Positions 16,625 through 25,086 of a DNA stretch of 64,000 bases are shown one piece after another. Every line of letters starts with the position of its first letter. Position 1 is the first letter of the stretch. The notes beneath the pieces are model-generated. The model was not told the DNA's origin. It did no database searches and worked only from the letters and a program-made list of their open reading frames with translations. Source of the DNA: Clostridiales bacterium (GTDB lineage: Bacteria; Bacillota; Clostridia; Saccharofermentanales; Saccharofermentanaceae); NCBI GenBank assembly GCA_017615325.1, contig JAGAAI010000009.1:1-64000 (forward strand), in the 5' to 3' direction. The translations under genes and the position numbers were made by a program.

Positions 16625-19036
16625 ATGACGGTAACATACATTCGACAACTTATATCGAAAGCCATGCAAAGGCCGGCTTTGACCTTCGCTCTTACGGTCT
16701 TTCTTGTATTGACCTTCTTTTGCCGCGGATTCCTTCTTGCAGGCATCATCCTGCTGGCCATAATGGCAAGTCTTGTTATCTTGTCCTGCATTTTGGAATG
16801 CAGGGAAATGGCCCTTGTCATGCTTGCTGCAGCTGCCGCAGCAGTCCTGCTGGCTCAGCCGGTCCTTAAGTATAGAGGCAACGGGCTTATGGCTCCGCTT
16901 GGCATTGGAGAATACAGGGTCAGGGTGACTTCCATTCAGGCAAGGGCTGACGGGAAGAGAAGGATATACGGAACGTTGGATTCCGGAGCCCGGGTTGCTT
17001 CGGTCCTGTCTTCTGATCAGCCCTCTTGTTATCCTGCGGACCTGATCGTTATAAGAGGCGATATGGAAATGCCGTCCTGTGCATCTAATCCGGGGACCTT
17101 TGATTACCGCTCTTACCTTGCCGGGAAGGGTATCTCAAGGTCTTTAAGAGCTTATGATATGAGGCTGGAGTCAGAAGGTCGCGGGATCGGGTCTTATATA
17201 TCGGCTGTTGCATCTTTTGCCGAAGATCTAAGGTTCTCCTTTATTGACATAGTTACATCAGGAATGGACGGCGATACAAAGGCTTTGGCCTGCGCTCTCC
17301 TCTTTGGAGACAGGAGCCTTCTGCCAGACGAGACGTCCCGTGCTTTTACACTTGCTGGCGTAAATCACCTGGCAGCGGTCTCGGGCACGCATTTTACAGG
17401 CTTCCTCATGCTTTTCCCATATCTGATGAGACTTGCCGGGATAAAGAACAGACGTCTTAGCGGAGTGATCTATATTCTGTCCTGTGTCTTCATAGGATTT
17501 CTTACCTCATGGACTGAATCTGTTACCCGTGCGGCATTCATGAATGTCTGCTCTTTCTTTGGCAGGGATTCACTGTCTTCGATGAGCCTTGCTGCCATCA
17601 TCCTCATGATCTCGGATCCTTACAGTGTAGTCTCACAGGGCTTTCTAATGAGTTATGCAGCGGCGTTGGCATTAAGGTTCGTTGTCCCCGGGATAGAAGA
17701 CAAGCTGGTGGCTTTGTCTATGAACTTCATAAGACCTTCGGGATGGAAAGAGATCAGCTCACGCAGGACCGAGCTGCGCCTTCGAAAGATAGTATCAGTA
17801 TTTGCCGCAACTACAGGCTGTTCTCTTATCTTTTGCCTTTTTGCTGACAGTGTTGAGATCAGAGTCGGCCCTGTAATCATCATGATCAACATCATCGCGA
17901 CCTTAATGGTCTCTTTCATATGCGCATCTTTTATGCCGATGGCAGTCATAATGGGAATCTGGATATTATTTTCAAATGAAGCCGGCCCGGCGCAGATAGC
18001 GTTGACCTTCATGCTAGGCGTATTCAGATCATTTCTCCGACGGGCCTCTGATATCTCCTATTCTTCATTCGGGGTCTCGACTTGCCCGCAAAATCTGATC
18101 ACCTGTATAGTGATCTTTATGGTGCTCCTCATCCTTCCGAAGTGTCTTGTCAGAAAACTCCTGCTCCGCCTGTCCTGCTTTGCTCTCTGCCTGTCTCTGG
18201 GCTTCAGTGCGGCAGATCATATAAAATACGGCGTTGCCGGGATCGTCTTCGTAGATGTCGGACAAGGCGACTGTGCACTGGTTATGGCAGGAGGGAAGAC
18301 AGCCCTTATAGACGGGGGTGTAGTCTCTGAAGGCCTTGATACACTGCCCTACGTCCTGGATCACTACAATATTGATAAGGTCGACTATGCCATCATGAGT
18401 CACTGGGATCTTGACCATGTAGGCGGACTCCTGTCTCTATTTAGCCAGGGCAGGGTCGAAAGGTTGTATTCCCCATATACCGAATGCGACGAACAGGCAG
18501 AAGAAGTCCTGGCTGAAGCACTCGGCCTGTCTCCCGAAGAATGCGGGAGCTTTGTCAGAGACAATATCCGCGGGATCAGGTCAGGCGACAGCTTTGTCCT
18601 GTCTGATTCATGCAGACTCAATGTGATATATCCTGCCCGGGCCGCATCAGGCGAGAACGAGGACTCGGCAGTGATCGAACTTGATTCCTGCGGGACGAAG
18701 ATCCTTTTTACCGGTGATATTGGTCTTGAGACAGAGTCTTTGCTGACAGATTCAGGCATTCTGTCTGATATCGACATCCTGAAAGTTGCCCATCACGGCA
18801 GCCGCTTCTCAACAGGTTCTGACTTCCTTTCTGCAGTTAAGCCTGAGAATGCAGTAATATCTGTCGCCACCCGTAATCCCTATGGTCATCCTGCTCCTGC
18901 AGCTCTTGCGAGGCTCGACGAAGCCGGCTGCAGGATCTTTAAGACCTCAATCTCTGGCGCCGTCATCGTCGATATCGGCAGCGACGGCTATAAGATAACC
19001 TCATTTGTCCCGGTACAGGGCATCGACATCGGATGA
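16625..19036 (+). CDS. comEC: DNA-uptake channel protein ComEC/Rec2
   Basis: Inner-membrane channel that brings single-stranded DNA into the cytoplasm during natural transformation. The 803-residue protein starts with hydrophobic segments and a DUF4131/OB-like region (to about 200), then the multi-helix Competence domain (GVNHLAAVSGTHFTGFL, about 240-520) and a C-terminal metallo-beta-lactamase domain with DVGQGDCALV, SHWDLDHVGG and KVAHHGSRFS (about 540-780). There is no Shine-Dalgarno before ATG, and a possible -10 (TATAGA, 16611-16616) lies only eight bases upstream, so the message may be nearly leaderless. ComEA is not adjacent. Confidence 0.92.
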   Translation: MTVTYIRQLISKAMQRPALTFALTVFLVLTFFCRGFLLAGIILLAIMASLVILSCILECREMALVMLAAAAAAVLLAQPVLKYRGNGLMAPLGIGEYRVRVTSIQARADGKRRIYGTLDSGARVASVLSSDQPSCYPADLIVIRGDMEMPSCASNPGTFDYRSYLAGKGISRSLRAYDMRLESEGRGIGSYISAVASFAEDLRFSFIDIVTSGMDGDTKALACALLFGDRSLLPDETSRAFTLAGVNHLAAVSGTHFTGFLMLFPYLMRLAGIKNRRLSGVIYILSCVFIGFLTSWTESVTRAAFMNVCSFFGRDSLSSMSLAAIILMISDPYSVVSQGFLMSYAAALALRFVVPGIEDKLVALSMNFIRPSGWKEISSRRTELRLRKIVSVFAATTGCSLIFCLFADSVEIRVGPVIIMINIIATLMVSFICASFMPMAVIMGIWILFSNEAGPAQIALTFMLGVFRSFLRRASDISYSSFGVSTCPQNLITCIVIFMVLLILPKCLVRKLLLRLSCFALCLSLGFSAADHIKYGVAGIVFVDVGQGDCALVMAGGKTALIDGGVVSEGLDTLPYVLDHYNIDKVDYAIMSHWDLDHVGGLLSLFSQGRVERLYSPYTECDEQAEEVLAEALGLSPEECGSFVRDNIRGIRSGDSFVLSDSCRLNVIYPARAASGENEDSAVIELDSCGTKILFTGDIGLETESLLTDSGILSDIDILKVAHHGSRFSTGSDFLSAVKPENAVISVATRNPYGHPAPAALARLDEAGCRIFKTSISGAVIVDIGSDGYKITSFVPVQGIDIG

Positions 19037-19067
19037 GGGAGAATAATAGGTTTTATGCGATGCGTGT

Positions 19068-19232
19068 GTGGACCCAAATGCTGATAAAAAGCAATATCTG
19101 GTAAATGAATCGCTTGATTATCCTCTGGATATAAAAGTAATAGATAAGATCGCTAAGAGCAGTTCCTGTAATAATTTTATTAACTTTACAGGGTTGCTGT
19201 GTTATTCTAGTCAGGTGGGGGTTCAACTCTAA
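19068..19232 (+). pseudogene. Possible gene remnant or tiny ORF between comEC and the SLH gene
   Basis: A 54-codon frame starting at GTG reads VDPNADKKQYLVNESLDYPL and on, a composition more like real protein than intergenic noise. It has no convincing ribosome site, and its 3' half overlaps the likely promoter of the next gene. It may be the decayed end of a lost gene. Not recognised, and it could be chance. Confidence 0.25.
19180..19208 (+). promoter_or_regulatory. Possible promoter of the SLH/DUF6273 pair
   Basis: TTAACT (19180-19185), a 17-base spacer and TATTCT (19203-19208), about 60 bases before the ATG at 19269. The hexamers are imperfect. Confidence 0.35.
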
Positions 19233-19268
19233 AATCTTACCCGATTTTATATTGTTTGGAGGATCGAT

Positions 19269-21902
19269 ATGATCAGAAATGTTTTCAAGAGAGCGGGGGC
19301 TCTTGTAGTGGTATCTGCTATGGCAGTTGCGCTTGTTCCTAAGATAGAAGGGGATAAGCCTGTCTTGGCTGACGGATTCGCCAAGACCATCGATAATACG
19401 TACCTTTGTACCGGCAAGATCTCAAACCCTGAGATACCTGCCAACAAAAATAGCGCTTGGTCTGGAAGTTATGTGTATTTTGGAAAGAATAATGATGAAC
19501 CGATCAGATTCCGTGTGCTTGATAGTAACTCTACGGCATATGGCGGGAATACTCTCTTCTTGGACAGTGACAAGTTGTTTGATAAGCATATTTATGATGA
19601 AGACAGTAATGTTTGGGCGGATAGTGATCTCAGAGAATATTTTAATGGAGAATTTATCGAGAAGCATTTCACTCCTGCTGAAAGCAATGTGATCTTTGCC
19701 AGCACGGCTGCATCACATGATTATTCCGATGATATTGTTCCTTTGCAGGACTTTATTATCTCTGATTATGAGTCGTATACTGCTCTTGACGGAGATAAGA
19801 TCTTTCCTCTGGATTTCGAAGAAGTTTCTAATCCGAAATATGGTTATCATAAAGATGATGGATCCAACCATATAAAGTCAATAATCAATCCGGATCCTTA
19901 TGACGAGAATGTCTGGTGGCTCCGCTCAGATCATAAGAACAAAAATAATTATCCCAAGTTCGTCGGAATCTCTAATGTTAGGGGCACTCTGATAAATAAT
20001 CCTTGTGACAAGGATTATTTTGCTTCGCCTGCTCTCAATCTCGACAGGGACAAGATCCTTTTCTCAACATTGATCTCAGGTGAAGCCGGTAAGGCAGGTG
20101 CTGAATACAAACTTACGATCGAAGATGATGATATCCAACTCGCACTTCCCGAAGGACAGGATGCTAAGTTTGAGAATGGCGCCTGGACGGTTCCCTATAT
20201 CTTGTCCGGTAAGAATGCCGGAAGTGTAAACCAGTTATCGGTTATGGTTCTCTCGAAAGATTACAGGGGAGGCGATCTCGGTGACCCCAATTTGGTGTAC
20301 TATGCAAAGATCGATGCAACCCCTTCTGTAAACGGGACCGTGTCTTTTACGCTTCCTTCTGACTTGTCGTCACAATATATGTGGGGAGCAGGGTATCAGC
20401 TATATCTGGTTGCAGAAAACGTAAACGGTATGATGGAGACAGATTATTCGAGTAAGCCTCTCTTGCTCGAAAACCCCGGCGTTATCTATGATCTAAGAAC
20501 CCCTTTAGTAATTGATTCGTATTCTTTTGCTTTGCTTGCAATAGTAGCTTATAGCGGATCAGCTATTGTTAATAATGAGGGTGAATATCCTCTCTTTGAT
20601 ATTGATAAAGATGGTGTTTACGATCTTAAAATATCAAAAGCCGAGGATGGCGGTGTTTGTTTAACTAAGCTTGACGATTGTTCTTTGAGAGGCAGCTATT
20701 CATTGGATCTGACGCCTGTACATGAAAAGTATGGAGACTTTCATGTCCGTGATGTGTCGTTCATCCTTTCTGATTACAAAATAACTCTTAATGACATAAG
20801 TAATGGTTCTGCAACTCTTTCAAAAACAGAAGCACAGGCAGGAGATGTAATTTCAATAACAGTTAAACCCGAATCAGGTTACGAATTAGACAAGATAACT
20901 TATAAAGTCGGCGATGTAGTAACAGATATAACAGACTCAAAGAAGTTTACGATGTCTGAAGATGATGTCACGGTTGATGTTGTGTTTAAGAAAACTGCAG
21001 CGCCTTCTGTAACTCCGACAACAGCACCGGCCGCAACGGCAACTCCTACAGCTACAACCAAGCCGGCTGCACCTACAGTTACTGTTAAGCCTGTAGTAAC
21101 GTCGACTCCGAAGCCTACGAAGTCTTCGCAAGTTTCTTTAGTTCTTGATAAGTCATCAGCTAATGTTATCTGTGGCAAATCACTGTTATTAAAGGCAACT
21201 TTGAAGGGGTCAACTTCCAAGATCACTTGGAAGTCCTCTGATACCAAGGTTGCAACTGTAGATATGAACGGTAAGGTTACAGCCAAGATGGCAGGAACGG
21301 TTACCATAACTGCAGCGGCTGCAGGGAAGACGGCAACATGTACCGTTACGGTCCTTTATAAGGACGTAACCAATACCAAGGATTTCTGGTATGCTCCTAC
21401 TAACTATCTGACAGCAAAGGGTGTTGTAAAGGGTTACGATAAGCAGACCAAGTTCAAGCCTGCAAACGAGTGTACTCGAGCACAGATGGTAACGTTTATC
21501 TGGAGACTGATGGGAGAACCTGCGCCAAAGACAAAGACCTGCAAGTTCTCTGATGTTAAGACCAAGGATTACTTCTACAAAGCATGTCTGTGGGGTAATG
21601 AGAACCACATTGTAGAAGGTTACAAAGACGGAACGTTCGGGCCTCAGATAGTCTGTGCGAGAAGACATGCGGTAACGTTCCTTTGGAGATTGGCAGGACA
21701 GCCTGCACCTGCGACAAAGACCAATAAGTTCAAGGATGTCAAAAAGAGTGATTACTTCTACAAGGCAACACTTTGGGCGTCTGAGAAGGGGATCCTTGCA
21801 GGATATTCTGACGGCACGTTCCGTCCAAACGGCAACTGCCTCAGGCGTCAGATGGTAACGTTCCTCTATAAATACGATAAGTTTGTTAACGGGAAAGGGT
21901 AA
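19269..21902 (+). CDS. SLH-domain surface protein with DUF6273 domain (paralogue 1)
   Basis: An 877-residue secreted protein. It has a signal peptide (about 1-37, ending near VLADG), then a DUF6273-type domain (about 45-265) recognisable by YVYFGKNNDEPIRFRVLD, SDLREYFN and WWLRSD. A region of unknown beta-rich structure follows, then a bacterial repeat of the Flg_new/InlB-like type (about 505-576), a Thr/Pro linker (about 578-615), a BIG2 domain (about 620-698) and three SLH repeats (about 699-877). GGAGG precedes ATG. It is tandem with a paralogue 33 bases downstream. Wall-anchored; the target is unknown. Confidence 0.87.
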   Translation: MIRNVFKRAGALVVVSAMAVALVPKIEGDKPVLADGFAKTIDNTYLCTGKISNPEIPANKNSAWSGSYVYFGKNNDEPIRFRVLDSNSTAYGGNTLFLDSDKLFDKHIYDEDSNVWADSDLREYFNGEFIEKHFTPAESNVIFASTAASHDYSDDIVPLQDFIISDYESYTALDGDKIFPLDFEEVSNPKYGYHKDDGSNHIKSIINPDPYDENVWWLRSDHKNKNNYPKFVGISNVRGTLINNPCDKDYFASPALNLDRDKILFSTLISGEAGKAGAEYKLTIEDDDIQLALPEGQDAKFENGAWTVPYILSGKNAGSVNQLSVMVLSKDYRGGDLGDPNLVYYAKIDATPSVNGTVSFTLPSDLSSQYMWGAGYQLYLVAENVNGMMETDYSSKPLLLENPGVIYDLRTPLVIDSYSFALLAIVAYSGSAIVNNEGEYPLFDIDKDGVYDLKISKAEDGGVCLTKLDDCSLRGSYSLDLTPVHEKYGDFHVRDVSFILSDYKITLNDISNGSATLSKTEAQAGDVISITVKPESGYELDKITYKVGDVVTDITDSKKFTMSEDDVTVDVVFKKTAAPSVTPTTAPAATATPTATTKPAAPTVTVKPVVTSTPKPTKSSQVSLVLDKSSANVICGKSLLLKATLKGSTSKITWKSSDTKVATVDMNGKVTAKMAGTVTITAAAAGKTATCTVTVLYKDVTNTKDFWYAPTNYLTAKGVVKGYDKQTKFKPANECTRAQMVTFIWRLMGEPAPKTKTCKFSDVKTKDYFYKACLWGNENHIVEGYKDGTFGPQIVCARRHAVTFLWRLAGQPAPATKTNKFKDVKKSDYFYKATLWASEKGILAGYSDGTFRPNGNCLRRQMVTFLYKYDKFVNGKG

Positions 21903-21935
21903 GACTGAAATTAATATGCAGGAGGTCTGTCCAAT

Positions 21936-24485
21936 ATGAATAGTATGTTTCTCAAGAGAGCAGTGGCTCTTGTTCTGTCTTGTGCAGTTGCTGTTCCCTT
22001 AGTTCCGATGTTCACGGGAAACAGTGATGTTCAGGCTGATGAGTTTACCAAGAACATTGATAATACCAGAGCGGGCATAAACCCGATTACTGATCCTGAT
22101 AGTTCGCCAACATATGGTTCTCTTTGGAAAGGCAACTATGTGTATTTTGGCAAATACAATAAAGAGCCGATCAGATTCCGTGTGCTTGACGACAGTTCGG
22201 ACAGATTTGGCGGTGAGACACTGTTTCTGGATAGTGATAATGTTTTGTTTGAACATGTCTTTGATGATGCTCCGTATTCAAAGATCTGGGAAGAATGCTC
22301 TCTTAGAAAATATCTGAACAATCAGTTCTATAATGATTCTTTTACTGATACAGAAAAATCAGCTGTTTGGTCCAGCAGGGCAGATTCGCATGATTATCCC
22401 GGGGATATTATTGATTTGATGGATTATATCTCCACTGATTATAAAAGTTATACTCCGCTGAAAGATGACAAGATATTTGTTCTTGACATTGAGGATGTAT
22501 GTAATAAAAAATACGGATATGCTTATTGGGACGGGATGGACTCCTATTCTAAAAAATCCAATCACCAAAAGACCTATCCTGAGTCGGATTCCTGTTGGTG
22601 GCTGCGTTCGGCAAAGACCGATTTTTCAAATTCAGTTGCCTATGTGGATCAGAAAGGTTATTTTGCTAATAGTGTTATTCAGGATCCCGGTTCTGATCCG
22701 TCTTCTGATATTCCGATCGGAGTTGCTCCTGCCTTGAATATCGATACTGACTCTATCCTGTTTTCGACATTGGTAAGCGGCGAAATGTCCAAGCCCGGTG
22801 CGGAATATAAACTAACTTTGAAAGACAATGATATCAAACTGGATCTTTCCAAGACCAAAGAAGTTACTTTTGAAGGCAATACCGTGACAGTGCCTTATAC
22901 TTTATCAGGCAAGAATGCCGGGAATGTTGATCAGTTGTCGATAGCGATCGAAAGTAACGGATGGTTCAATCTGCGTTATTACAAAAAACTGGACGTAACT
23001 CCCTCTGCAAACGGGACGGTCTCGTTTGAACTGCCCGAGGACTTCGAGCCGATGAGATGGGGGATTTCCTACCGGATATATCTGATCGCTGAAGATGTTA
23101 ACGGTATGAAAGAGACTGATTATGCCGGAGAGCCTTTGCTGATCGAAAATCCGGGCATAACACTCGATGTCAGAACTCCATTCCAAGCGGATCAAGAAGT
23201 CAGAGCGTATTTGGGTGATCTTTGTTATGGTCAATTAATAAATGGGTTCTATACCACTGAAAAAGATATGAAATACGATATCGATAAAGACGGAGAATAT
23301 GATCTGATAGTATACGCAGAAGAAAATGGCGGTTATCTTGCCAAGTTGGATAATTGTAAATTGAGAGGCAGTTATGATCTGAACGACCTTGATGAGCATT
23401 ATTATAAGATCAAAAAGTATACGTTCATATTATCTGATCTTGATGTGACTCTTGATAAAGTGAGTAACGGAACTGCGACTGTTTCAAAGACCTCTGCCTT
23501 AAGAGACGATGAGATAACAGTCACAGCGAAGCCTGACACCGGTTATGTGCTAGACAAGATCACATACACTCCCAAGGGAGGATCCGCAGTCGATATCACG
23601 GGCACCGGGAAATTTACGATGCCGAACTGCGATGTTACAGTCAGTGTCAGTTTTAAGAAGAGTGCAGAGCCGACCGCTAAGCCAACCGTAAAGCCCACTG
23701 ATAAGCCCGCAACAGTTTCTCTGAATCTTGATAAAAAGACGGCAACAGTTATCTGCGGCAAGAATTTGACACTAAAAGCAACCTTGAAGGGGTCCACATC
23801 CAAGATTGTCTGGAAGTCGTCTGATACCAAGGTTGCAACAGTTGATTCCAACGGCAAGATCAATGCCAAGATGGCAGGTGCCGTCACGATTACAGCATCT
23901 GCTGCAGGGAAGAGCGCAAGCTGCAAAGTTACGGTCCTTTATAAGGATGTAACTAACAGCAAGGACTTCTGGTATGCACCCACCAACTATCTGACGGCAA
24001 AAGGTGTAGTTAAGGGCTATGATAACCAGACAAAGTTTAAGCCTGCAAACAAGTGTACCCGCGCCCAGATGGTAACCTTCATATGGAGATTGATGGGTGA
24101 GCCTAAGCCCAAGACAAGTAAGTGCAAGTTCTCTGATGTCAAAAAAACAGACTATTTCTACAAGGCCTGCATCTGGGGCAACGAGAACCATATCGTCGAA
24201 GGTTATAAAGACGGCACTTTCGGTCCTCAGATCGTCTGCGCAAGAAAGCATGCTGTAACCTTCCTTTGGAGACTTGCGGGCCAGCCTGCACCGAAAGCAA
24301 AGACAAACAAATTTAAGGATGTTAAGAAGATCGATTACTTCTACAAGGCAACCCTCTGGGCTTCCGAGACGAATATCCTTGCGGGCTATTCCGATGGCAC
24401 CTTCCGCCCGAACGGTGACTGCCTCAGGCGCCAGATGGTAACGTTCCTCTATAAGTACGATAAGTTCGTTAACGGGAAAGGGTAA
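21936..24485 (+). CDS. SLH-domain surface protein with DUF6273 domain (paralogue 2)
   Basis: An 849-residue paralogue of the preceding gene with the same domain order: signal peptide (about 1-36), DUF6273-like domain (YVYFGKYNKEPIRFRVLD, SLRKYLN, WWLRSA), Flg_new/InlB-like repeat (about 502-575), a shortened Thr/Pro/Lys linker (about 576-590), BIG2 (about 590-668) and three SLH repeats (about 670-849). AGGAGG lies before ATG. It is very likely co-transcribed with paralogue 1 and ended by a strong hairpin. The protein-level match is strong while wobble positions differ widely, suggesting an old duplication under selection. Confidence 0.87.
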   Translation: MNSMFLKRAVALVLSCAVAVPLVPMFTGNSDVQADEFTKNIDNTRAGINPITDPDSSPTYGSLWKGNYVYFGKYNKEPIRFRVLDDSSDRFGGETLFLDSDNVLFEHVFDDAPYSKIWEECSLRKYLNNQFYNDSFTDTEKSAVWSSRADSHDYPGDIIDLMDYISTDYKSYTPLKDDKIFVLDIEDVCNKKYGYAYWDGMDSYSKKSNHQKTYPESDSCWWLRSAKTDFSNSVAYVDQKGYFANSVIQDPGSDPSSDIPIGVAPALNIDTDSILFSTLVSGEMSKPGAEYKLTLKDNDIKLDLSKTKEVTFEGNTVTVPYTLSGKNAGNVDQLSIAIESNGWFNLRYYKKLDVTPSANGTVSFELPEDFEPMRWGISYRIYLIAEDVNGMKETDYAGEPLLIENPGITLDVRTPFQADQEVRAYLGDLCYGQLINGFYTTEKDMKYDIDKDGEYDLIVYAEENGGYLAKLDNCKLRGSYDLNDLDEHYYKIKKYTFILSDLDVTLDKVSNGTATVSKTSALRDDEITVTAKPDTGYVLDKITYTPKGGSAVDITGTGKFTMPNCDVTVSVSFKKSAEPTAKPTVKPTDKPATVSLNLDKKTATVICGKNLTLKATLKGSTSKIVWKSSDTKVATVDSNGKINAKMAGAVTITASAAGKSASCKVTVLYKDVTNSKDFWYAPTNYLTAKGVVKGYDNQTKFKPANKCTRAQMVTFIWRLMGEPKPKTSKCKFSDVKKTDYFYKACIWGNENHIVEGYKDGTFGPQIVCARKHAVTFLWRLAGQPAPKAKTNKFKDVKKIDYFYKATLWASETNILAGYSDGTFRPNGDCLRRQMVTFLYKYDKFVNGKG

Positions 24486-24508
24486 GACAGGAACCAGAAC
24501 AAATTGAA

Positions 24509-24535
24509 CGGCCCCGCAACATAAATGCGGGGCCG
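24509..24535. terminator. Terminator hairpin between convergent genes
   Basis: A 10-bp GC-rich stem CGGCCCCGCA/TGCGGGGCCG with a seven-base loop, 23 bases after the SLH stop and 29 bases past the stop of the convergent small gene. T tracts on both sides are modest, so it may serve both strands. Confidence 0.75.
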
Positions 24536-24564
24536 CTTAATTTGTCGATTATCTGAAGATCTTA

Positions 24565-24738
24565 TCAGACGGCAGCTTTAAACAACTCGTCGATATCCTC
24601 CTGCTTTAATCCGGTGCATTCCTTGATAGTATCAACAGGAATACCTTTGGTAAGCATGACGGTTGCAATCTCGACAATGGTTTCCTTTTTTTCTTCCGCA
24701 ACCTCATTAGCTACAAATTCATCCCAAGTTTCACACAT
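24565..24738 (-). CDS. Small protein resembling the C-terminal tail of Rpn/PD-(D/E)XK-type nucleases
   Basis: A 57-residue protein starting at ATG 24738, with GGAGG eight bases upstream; in-frame codons further upstream would overlap that site. It has an acidic helical start (MCETWDEFVANEVAEEKKE) followed by a helix-turn-helix-like MLTKGIPVDTIKECTGLKQEDI. This matches the look of the tail of Rpn (YhgA-like transposase/recombination-promoting nuclease) proteins, but no nuclease domain is present. It may be an autonomous small protein, as such tails often are, or a remnant. Assignment by recognition only. Confidence 0.55.
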   Translation of the reverse strand: MCETWDEFVANEVAEEKKETIVEIATVMLTKGIPVDTIKECTGLKQEDIDELFKAAV

Positions 24739-24771
24739 CAATATTTCCTCCTTTGTCGTATCTTTCAACAA

Positions 24772-24808
24772 CCTCACCTTTTCTCACAAAGTCGGAAAAA
24801 GTCTCAAT
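24772..24808 (-). promoter_or_regulatory. Phased repeat upstream of the Rpn-tail-like gene
   Basis: Read on the minus strand at exact 10-bp steps: ATTGAGA, TTTCCGA, TGTGAGA, GGTGAGG (24808 down to 24772). The last two words match the spacing of the comEC and pilin-operon elements. It ends about 33 bases before the ATG. Confidence 0.5.
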
Positions 24809-24830
24809 TTTTCTTAAATCTTTACTCATG

Positions 24831-24974
24831 GCGTGAAAGATGCCTGTAAACACTCAAAGTGGTGCCTGTACAGGCACCCAAAAGCATGATTACAGGCACC
24901 AAGCGTGAAAGATGCCTGTAAACGCTCAAAGTGGTGCCTGTACAGGCACCAAAAAACTTGATTACAGGCATCAA
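24831..24974. repeat. Two tandem 72-bp repeats packed with TGCCTGTA palindromes
   Basis: Unit 1 is 24831-24902 and unit 2 is 24903-24974, nearly identical. Each holds the perfect 18-bp palindrome GGTGCCTGTACAGGCACC (24861-24878 and 24933-24950), flanked by ATGCCTGTAA on the left and TTACAGGCA on the right. That gives eight TGCCTGTA cores in alternating orientation. It resembles REP/BIME-type mobile palindromes or a multi-site operator. The stretch 24739-25086 has no gene; it holds the phased repeat, these units, a small hairpin (25019-25042) and a promoter. Confidence 0.85.
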
Positions 24975-25018
24975 GAGACTTGACATTGACCGGAAATCAT
25001 GTAAAAGCCACGCAAAAT

Positions 25019-25042
25019 AACCACATTTTGAATGATGTGGTT
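25019..25042. repeat. 8-bp inverted repeat upstream of the muramidase promoter
   Basis: AACCACAT and ATGTGGTT separated by eight bases, about 30 bases before the -10 box of the GH25 gene. It could be an operator; there is no T run to make it a clear terminator. Confidence 0.45.
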
Positions 25043-25073
25043 GATGACTTTATTGATATAAATAGAACAATGG

Positions 25074-25079
25074 TATAAT
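25074..25079 (+). promoter_or_regulatory. -10 box of the GH25 gene
   Basis: A perfect TATAAT whose expected start of transcription (about 25086) coincides with the first start codons of the gene. TTGATA lies 15 bases upstream as a short-spaced -35. Confidence 0.55.
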
Positions 25080-25086
25080 TACATCT

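Noticed and set aside
20900-21307. Long minus-strand open frames under the Thr/Pro linkers of SLH and kinase genes
   Set aside because: They are the antisense of repetitive ACx/CCx codons, giving Val/Gly-rich low-complexity products with no ribosome sites.
24831-24974. CRISPR-like repeats
   Set aside because: Only two units in direct tandem, no unique spacers of constant length and no cas genes; the internal palindromes fit REP or operator DNA better.
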